Positions 22,838 to 28,351 of a DNA stretch of 28,351 bases are shown here, in pieces. Numbering within the stretch: the first letter of the stretch is position 1; each line of letters begins with the position of its first letter. The stretch lies in contig JAZUDZ010000035.1 of assembly GCA_045639905.1 (NCBI GenBank), positions 1-28,351 of the forward strand. The letters run 5' to 3'. Under the pieces are notes generated by a model. The model was not told the DNA's origin and ran no database searches. It was given only the letters and a program-made list of their open reading frames with translations. A program made the translations under genes and the position numbers. The DNA is from RGIG426 sp045639905 (GTDB lineage Bacteria > Bacillota > Clostridia > Oscillospirales > Acutalibacteraceae).

Positions 22838-22843
22838 AGTATA
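22838..22843 (-). promoter_or_regulatory. fhs promoter -10 element
   Basis: On the minus strand TATACT preceded directly by TG, about 30 bases upstream of the start codon. The -35 side is a T-rich tract without a clear hexamer. Confidence 0.55.
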
Positions 22844-22883
22844 CAGTAAATGAACGAAAAAAACCATACAAAAACAAAAAATG

Positions 22884-23223
22884 AACGGAAAAGGGCTACT
22901 TTTTTCAGTTTGGTTGTTTTGCAAAGTTCTCTCTCGGCTCTGCGGCGTTTTTTTCTTTACTTGAATCAACTGAGTCGACCGAATCAAATGAGTCAACGGA
23001 ATCAACTGAGTCAACAGAATCGACCGAGTCAACCGACCCGGATGTTGTAATTGGTGATGCGAACGATGACGGTGCTGTGGATATGAAAGACGTTCTGATG
23101 CTTCGAAAGTTCTTGGCGGGATTGATTGAGAAATTGGGAACAAAAAAATATATAAACCGTAGGGGCTTTGAAGCGAACCCCTACGGTTTTTGTTTGCATT
23201 TCTTCATTTGCACATTATATTGA
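22884..23223 (+). pseudogene. Remnant of a dockerin-bearing secreted protein
   Basis: An open frame without a usable start codon reads a Ser-Thr-Glu repeat linker (ESTESTESNESTEST..., about 22970-23035). It is followed by one dockerin repeat, DVVIGDANDDGAVDMKDVLMLRKFLAGLI, with the Asp/Asn calcium positions. Cellulosomal dockerins normally have two repeats; only one is left. A different frame opens with ATG at 22880 and a hydrophobic stretch and would join the linker frame if the T7 run at 22951-22957 lost one base. No ribosome site precedes it. A hairpin terminator (23154-23194) lies inside the frame. I read it as the decayed C-terminal end of a larger cell-surface or cellulosome-type protein. 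Confidence 0.7.
23154..23194 (+). terminator. Terminator after the dockerin remnant
   Basis: AAACCGTAGGGG (23154-23165) and CCCCTACGGTTT (23178-23189) form a perfect 12-bp stem followed by TTTGTTT. It marks the natural end of the lost gene. Confidence 0.88.
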
Positions 23224-23289
23224 AAACGAAAAAGTTCACCCCCATAAGTGCATTCCATATATTTCTTTTGTTTTTTTGATTAATTGTGT

Positions 23290-23295
23290 TATACT
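23290..23295 (+). promoter_or_regulatory. Promoter of the membrane protein-PrsW-giant protein operon
   Basis: TATACT with a possible -35 TTGTTT 16 bases upstream in a T-rich tract. The leader to the first start codon is about 90 bases and holds no recognised riboswitch. Confidence 0.55.
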
Positions 23296-23389
23296 AATTG
23301 TGTGTATCCTTTTTATTTAAAGAGAAACTGTACAAAATACCAAACTAAATGTGGCTCGGCCGCACAGAAAATAGGAAAGGGTGATCAAT

Positions 23390-24055
23390 TTGACCGAAAT
23401 GAAGATTTATCAATTCGTTATGTTCGGCGTTATTTTGATTGCTTCTGTTTACGGAATGCTCCAAATGTTCAAAAAACGGGTGCCGGTGTATTTTATGTTG
23501 TATATCTGCGGCACGTGGTGCTTTGCTGTTCGCCTTATCTACATTTTTCTTATCCAGGCTTGCGGTGAATTCTACAACGAAGCGGGTAGTTTAAGCTTTT
23601 TGGGAATCGGCGGTATGTTTGCGTTCTTTGCGAGCGCCAACTACGGTACTTTTAACTCGCTCATCGATGACCGAGGAGACAAGATTCGACTTATCCGCAT
23701 TGTGTCGCACCTGAATGCTTTTCTTGTTGCGGCATTGATTGCTTTGGAGGTGTTTTTTGCGCACCTGTCGCTGTTTAACATCATCACGCTGTTTATCTCG
23801 TTGCTCCCTGTGCCGTGCTGTGTGTATTTTGCCACCAAAATTCTTTTAATGAGAAGCAACGGTGACAACTTGCTGATAGGTGTGAAACCCCTAAACTTTT
23901 CAACGCTTCTTATCTGTTTCGGTATCTTGGCGTATATTTTATTCCGTATGACCGGCAACGAATTCGGTGCCAACATTTCGTTTGGTGTCTACTCGGGCTG
24001 TGTGGCGGCTAACGTTTTCTTGTCGGATTGGGGGCGTAAGCAATGGTTGAAATGA
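23390..24055 (+). CDS. Polytopic membrane protein of unknown function
   Basis: About 221 residues with roughly six to seven hydrophobic segments covering nearly the whole length and a short basic end (WGRKQWLK). No family was recognised. The pairing with a PrsW-like protease, similar size and helix content suggest an integral partner or substrate presenter in the same membrane. Start: AAAGGGTGA lies about 8 bases before TTG at 23390, giving M-TEMKIYQFVMF; GTG at 23381 sits directly on the ribosome site, and ATG at 23399 is a third option. The 3' end overlaps the PrsW gene by 13 bases. Confidence 0.8.
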   Translation: MTEMKIYQFVMFGVILIASVYGMLQMFKKRVPVYFMLYICGTWCFAVRLIYIFLIQACGEFYNEAGSLSFLGIGGMFAFFASANYGTFNSLIDDRGDKIRLIRIVSHLNAFLVAALIALEVFFAHLSLFNIITLFISLLPVPCCVYFATKILLMRSNGDNLLIGVKPLNFSTLLICFGILAYILFRMTGNEFGANISFGVYSGCVAANVFLSDWGRKQWLK

Positions 24056-24699
24056 TTTTGATTTTGTTTATCTGCTTTTTCATTCCACTGATTATGGCGC
24101 TCTTTCTTGTGAAAGGCGAATCGAAAATCACGCTGTTGTTTATGATTGTCGGTCTATTCGTTTGCTTGTTCGCTTCCTACATCAACGGATTTGCCGAAAG
24201 CATCAGCGTGACGCTTTCCAGAACGCAGCTTACCTATGTCGTCACACCGGTGGTGGAGGAAGTTCTAAAAGCGATTCCCATTGTGATTTTTGTGTTTATG
24301 TTCAAACCCGAAAAAGAACATTTGCTGAGTTGCTCTATGATGCTCGGTATCGGCTTTTCGGTGTTGGAGAACGCGTATATTCTGGCTTCCAACATCGACA
24401 CGGTCACTTTGACCTGGGCGGTGGTGCGCGGTATCGGTGCGGGACTGATGCACGGTGTCAGCACCTTGATGGTGGGCTACGGCTTGAGTTACGTGCGTGT
24501 TCACCGCAAGTTGGCGCTCACCGGTACCTATGGGCTGTTGATACTCGCCACGATGTATCACGCCTGCTTCAACTTGCTTATTCAATCCCCGTACCGTTTC
24601 TACGGCATTTTGATGCCGATAATGACCTTCTTACCGATTTTGCTTGTTTTGTACAGAAGCAAATATAAGACGAAATTGAAACCGGAGGCGAAGGTATGA
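24043..24699 (+). CDS. PrsW-type intramembrane metalloprotease
   Basis: A 218-residue membrane protein with the motifs of the PrsW / CPBP-related glutamic-type intramembrane proteases. These are EEVLK (E72, E73, K76), FSVLEN (E109, N110), GLMHG (H137) and MYHACFN (H173, N177), each inside or at the edge of a membrane helix; about seven helices in all. PrsW of Bacillus subtilis cuts the anti-sigma factor RsiW, but no sigma or anti-sigma gene is present here. The neighbour could therefore be the substrate: the following gene codes a giant exported protein with central membrane helices. The start overlaps the previous gene by 13 bases, and the stop overlaps the next start by 4 bases (ATGA). Confidence 0.88.
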   Translation: MVEMILILFICFFIPLIMALFLVKGESKITLLFMIVGLFVCLFASYINGFAESISVTLSRTQLTYVVTPVVEEVLKAIPIVIFVFMFKPEKEHLLSCSMMLGIGFSVLENAYILASNIDTVTLTWAVVRGIGAGLMHGVSTLMVGYGLSYVRVHRKLALTGTYGLLILATMYHACFNLLIQSPYRFYGILMPIMTFLPILLVLYRSKYKTKLKPEAKV

Positions 24700-27600
24700 G
24701 TTGCAAAAACACAAAAAGCGTGTTTCAAGCGGCTGTAGCGGTGTGTCTTGCGGTGCTGATGGGCGCTCTTTCGCCCTTGCAGACCTTTGCACTTTCGAAA
24801 GCGGAAGAGCATCTTGCGAACACAACGCCGACGGCGCTGGAAGCTGAACTTGAAAACCAAACCATTGGCAATTTCGTCGGCAAGACCAATCTGTATGTCA
24901 GCGATGTGAAAATTGCCAACGGCAAAACCGCCGACGAGGCAAAGAAAGCGCTACACGATGCTGGATATCTTGTCTATGACAGCGACCTAAACGAGGGCAC
25001 CGAAACCCCGAAACGCTCATATAAGAGTATGCTCATCTTAAAGACCTTGTCGGACCAGCAGGTGCCCAAGAGATATACCTATCTCGGCTATAAACTCACT
25101 ACCGACCGGACACGCGCCATTACCAACTTGTACGTGATGGACGAGGAGGGCGGTTACGACAAGTTCTCTTACAGCGAATTTGCCAAGAGCAAAATGCCGG
25201 GTCTGCAACCGATGGTTGCCGGCATGCAGGCCTCTTGCAACGAGATGCGTAAAAAGTTGGCAGCGGGCAGTTATGCCGCAAAGGTAGCCAAGGAATACCT
25301 TGATTTGTTCTGCGTTCCCGAAACCTCCACCGGCAAGACGGGTGTGTCGCTCGGCGACTATCTTTTGGACACGAAGCGGACGGAAAATGATTTCCGTGAC
25401 CTGCTTTTGGTGTTGGACACCCTGATGCTCAATATGATCAACGCGCAACTTGCCGTCGGTGTCAGCGACTCAGAGGTTTGCACGACGACGGCGAACGGCG
25501 GGGAGACTGCCGCCGGCACCGTTGCGGGTGGCTATACCTCTCGCAACGGCATTACCGGATATACCTCTTTGACGGATAACGGCGGTTGGTTGCAAAAGGC
25601 CGCCGAAACAATGGCGAAGAATACACAGTTCGGCAACATCCAAAAAAACGGCGACTCACCGTATTTTGCCGGCAAGATGACCGAATTCGGCGCGCAGATT
25701 GCGGCAATCAAGCGTGCATTTGCCGACAATACGTTGTCATCGTCGGCGATAGCGTACCTTAAAAGCGAAAAACTCGAAAACAGCAAAGGAACCATCAGCA
25801 CCATCCTCGGCACAACGGGCGGTTGTACCGCTTACGACCTGCTGACCAAAGGCACAGACAGAATGCTATGTCTCTTTCTGGAGGGCCTCCCCGCGATTTG
25901 CGACGCACATCGGTTTATCGATGTTCTCGAGGTTTGCGCCACCGACTGCAATCATCGGTTGCCGGTGGACTTTACTTACGACAAGCAGGTGAACGTCGAT
26001 TGGGCACCTACGATCGTTTCAGCGATTGACGACGAATTGCTTACCCCGTCCGACAAAGCGGCGTATCACGCCTACAACACCGAGATCGAAGCATTTGTGG
26101 AACTTTTTAAACAGTTTACGTCGGAGTACGAGAAAGCGTGTGCGGCGTACGACAAAGATAACGATAAACCGCTGGTGGATGCAGACGCCGATACGCCGGC
26201 GGAAGCCGAAAAGATTGCCGACGATGCGCTCGAAAACCAAACCGAGGTGGATGCGGCATCGTACATCTATTACGTCGGTATTCGGGATTACTTTTCGAAA
26301 TATACCGTGTATAACGGCAAGGGTGCCGAACGGATTTCGCTGCTTGACTATCTGATTCGGGCGACCAAGGGCAAAGAAGCGACCGATGCGACGGTGAAAG
26401 CCCGTATTTACCCCGTTGTGAAGACGCTTACCGCCGCGAAGAAATATTCTTACAAGTCCAACGGTATGTTGACATTTTTCCTCGACTCCGTTCTCGGAAC
26501 GGACGAACTTGTGGGAATGGAAGCGGGACTAAGTGAACGGCGTTTGGAACTTGAGGAAGCGTTCGGCTCCAAAACGTTCAGCATTTGGACAAACAGCAAC
26601 AAGGATCTAATGGAGCGTGACGGTAACGATTCCGGCGTGGCAATGACTAGCCGCCGCGTGATGGATACGCTCAACAACCAAAACTTCCAGAACGCGTTTC
26701 CCAATGAGGAAACGGCTACGGAAAAATATAAGAAAGCGTTGACCAAAACCGGCGTTGCGGCGATGTGTGCGATTGCCGCCGGCATGATTGCGTATGCCGG
26801 CGTGAAGTTGACGTTCCTCATCGGCGGCTACGAGGCGATGGAGGGCGTCGGGCTTTTGGCGTCGCTGTTCCTATCGGGATGCGGTCTGACGGCTTGTGTC
26901 AGTTGTATGCTGGTCGTGTTCTCCGTTGTGGCGGTGATTATCATTGCCGCCGTCGCTATCGTGTATGCGATTTTGTATCTGATTGAGTTACTGAAACCGG
27001 AGCCGACCCCGGTGCATACGAAGATACCGGATATTATGCTCGACTGCATCGAGGACGGCAACAACCGTATTACCGGCATTTGCCGCTATAACGTTGTGGC
27101 AGACACGGACGGCGCACCTGCCGACATCACCGCCTTTGTGGCAAGAAAATGGATTGCGCTGTATTACACGAAGAATTCCCAAGTCGGTTCTCCCTTAACG
27201 ATGGGGCCAAACGGAGAATTTTTCGCGCAGGCGAGCGCCAGCACGGCCGGTCCCGAAAAATCGGTGCCGCTTCCCAAATTCCTGACGGCTTCCAACTTTA
27301 ACTTAAACAACCATTGTTATTACGACACATGCTCCGGTAAGTATCTGTACTTCTTTACCGAGGATTCGCTTGCCGGAAAAACGACCGAAATTCAAGGCGT
27401 GAAGAAATACATCGATGCCATCGCCATCGGTCACTCGACCAGCGATGACGGAACACGGGCGTATGTGTTGCGGCAACAGGGGTATCAGGTGCTCGATGCC
27501 AACCTCTCCCCGAATGCCAAATACAACACCTATATCGCGTTCCACACGACGAACGATAAGGCGTCCGCGATTACGGATATTCGTGCCGCCTATGCGACGG

Positions 27601-28351
27601 CGGCAAAGGAAATTCGTTACGGCGATAACACCTATGAGAGTATCTTGGACGAAACGATGCTGAAAGTGGCGGCGACGACCTGCGAGGATGCCAGCGCCCA
27701 ACGGCAACAGACTTCGTTCTCCTACGGGCTGTATACTTCGAAGTCCTCTCGCGTGGGCGACCCGCTTTTGGCGGCAGGAATTCGCTATACCACCGACCTT
27801 GCGGATGTTCCGGCGGATGCGGACGTGGTTTCGTTCTTCGGCGGTATGCCGTTGGACTTTAACACCTACGACCGCCAGGGTAACGAAAAAGACGGCGACG
27901 GCGTTTCCGTTTATGACAAGCATTACTACGTCTATTTCCAAAGCGAGCGGGATGCCAATGTCGATTACAAGAGCAAGACCTATATTGCGGGACTGTCGTT
28001 CTTCTCCGGCTCGGAGGATATGTTTACCGAATCGGACACGACCGAGTACAGTATGGCGAACTACGCCTCTTATGCGTACGGTTACAAACTGATTCCCGCA
28101 AACTTGACACCGGGACTGTATAACAACGACGAGGACGTGACCTATCTCGGCTATGTTTATACCCACAATCCGAAGCGGGCGCTTACCGATTTAGCGGTAT
28201 TCACCGGCGAGCCGAAAAGCGGCGGATTGCCGCAGAATATCTCGGTAGCCGGCGACGGCTATTGCAGTTGCGACGTGTATACGCAGGGCGACTATTGGTA
28301 CTACGGAAACGGCGGCGGCACGCGTCAGCGTCTCATGCGGTCGAGCCATGC
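24696..28351 (+). CDS. Giant exported membrane-spanning protein, partial (runs off the window)
   Basis: A single uninterrupted frame runs from ATG at 24696 to the last base, at least 1218 residues, with no stop. A Sec signal peptide (about 1-36, cleavage near TFA-LS) is followed by a mostly helical, charged ectodomain (about 37-680). A strongly hydrophobic stretch of two or three helices spans about 686-768 (ending VVAVIIIAAVAIVYAILYLIE), and then comes a beta-rich C-terminal part. That part has an internal repeat: GYQVLDANLSP...YIAFHTTNDKASAITDI starting at 929 and GYKLIPANLTP...YLGYVYTHNPKRALTDL starting at 1129. A related YTYLGYKLTTDRTRAITNL occurs at about 127. The YxGY...AITDL pattern resembles MABP-type beta-prism repeats, which is a suggestion only. 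Start overlaps the PrsW stop. No known family is assigned. Confidence 0.85.
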   Translation, partial: MSCKNTKSVFQAAVAVCLAVLMGALSPLQTFALSKAEEHLANTTPTALEAELENQTIGNFVGKTNLYVSDVKIANGKTADEAKKALHDAGYLVYDSDLNEGTETPKRSYKSMLILKTLSDQQVPKRYTYLGYKLTTDRTRAITNLYVMDEEGGYDKFSYSEFAKSKMPGLQPMVAGMQASCNEMRKKLAAGSYAAKVAKEYLDLFCVPETSTGKTGVSLGDYLLDTKRTENDFRDLLLVLDTLMLNMINAQLAVGVSDSEVCTTTANGGETAAGTVAGGYTSRNGITGYTSLTDNGGWLQKAAETMAKNTQFGNIQKNGDSPYFAGKMTEFGAQIAAIKRAFADNTLSSSAIAYLKSEKLENSKGTISTILGTTGGCTAYDLLTKGTDRMLCLFLEGLPAICDAHRFIDVLEVCATDCNHRLPVDFTYDKQVNVDWAPTIVSAIDDELLTPSDKAAYHAYNTEIEAFVELFKQFTSEYEKACAAYDKDNDKPLVDADADTPAEAEKIADDALENQTEVDAASYIYYVGIRDYFSKYTVYNGKGAERISLLDYLIRATKGKEATDATVKARIYPVVKTLTAAKKYSYKSNGMLTFFLDSVLGTDELVGMEAGLSERRLELEEAFGSKTFSIWTNSNKDLMERDGNDSGVAMTSRRVMDTLNNQNFQNAFPNEETATEKYKKALTKTGVAAMCAIAAGMIAYAGVKLTFLIGGYEAMEGVGLLASLFLSGCGLTACVSCMLVVFSVVAVIIIAAVAIVYAILYLIELLKPEPTPVHTKIPDIMLDCIEDGNNRITGICRYNVVADTDGAPADITAFVARKWIALYYTKNSQVGSPLTMGPNGEFFAQASASTAGPEKSVPLPKFLTASNFNLNNHCYYDTCSGKYLYFFTEDSLAGKTTEIQGVKKYIDAIAIGHSTSDDGTRAYVLRQQGYQVLDANLSPNAKYNTYIAFHTTNDKASAITDIRAAYATAAKEIRYGDNTYESILDETMLKVAATTCEDASAQRQQTSFSYGLYTSKSSRVGDPLLAAGIRYTTDLADVPADADVVSFFGGMPLDFNTYDRQGNEKDGDGVSVYDKHYYVYFQSERDANVDYKSKTYIAGLSFFSGSEDMFTESDTTEYSMANYASYAYGYKLIPANLTPGLYNNDEDVTYLGYVYTHNPKRALTDLAVFTGEPKSGGLPQNISVAGDGYCSCDVYTQGDYWYYGNGGGTRQRLMRSSH

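Noticed and set aside
27303..28166. Long open frame on the minus strand opposite the giant protein
   Set aside because: It lies entirely against the intact plus-strand frame, has no ribosome site and an Arg/Val-rich composition typical of an antisense shadow.
1..28351. CRISPR array
   Set aside because: No regularly spaced direct repeats with unique spacers were seen in the window.

Overview
The window reads as a chromosomal segment of a Gram-positive, moderate-GC member of the Firmicutes, most likely class Clostridia. The signs are strong GGAGG ribosome sites, sigma-A type promoters, a Soj/Spo0J pair next to serS, a Clostridia-type formate-tetrahydrofolate ligase, a FeoA-FeoB protein with a small Cys-rich partner, and the remnant of a dockerin protein. 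The dockerin points towards cellulolytic or ruminococcal relatives, but species cannot be set from this sequence.

Layout. 1-3158 is a conserved, probably origin-proximal block: the end of tRNA-Glu, a tRNA-Val, and the leftward operon parA-parB-serS. 3159-8020 is an accessory islet. It holds a structured gene-free stretch, a tightly packed leftward trio (DUF4417 protein, HExxH zinc-protease-like protein, Cys/His-rich small protein), a candidate terminated small RNA, a complete IS110-family element, and a Fic protein with its own promoter and a large inverted repeat. 8054-11140 is an iron module: a DtxR-type repressor diverges from a promoter that carries a perfect 18-bp palindrome and drives a FeoB-associated Cys-rich peptide and a FeoA-FeoB fusion. 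11145-12276 is a VanY-type D,D-carboxypeptidase lipoprotein. 12297-15350 is a homoserine/threonine branch operon (ACT protein, hom, aspartate kinase). 15402-17228 is a membrane-anchored surface protein on the minus strand. 17294-20434 is a Crp/Fnr regulator with a three-gene ABC importer, all with overlapping or near-touching genes. 20436-22808 holds a GNAT acetyltransferase, tRNA-Ser and fhs. 22884-23223 is a broken dockerin fragment. From 23290 to the window edge there is a translationally coupled trio: an unknown polytopic membrane protein, a PrsW-type intramembrane protease, and a very large exported protein that is still open at base 28351.

The two items most worth attention are these. 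(1) The IS110 element has a readable bridge RNA. Two internal loops with identical ACCG/CGGT hairpins carry guide segments that match the native insertion site and the element's own ends. From these the exact ends can be inferred (core CT at 5276-5277 and 6819-6820), and joining the ends would build a promoter with a 17-bp spacer. (2) The PrsW / unknown membrane protein / giant exported protein operon looks like an uncharacterised cell-surface system. The giant protein has central membrane segments and a C-terminal repeat of about 200 residues that resembles beta-prism (MABP-like) modules.
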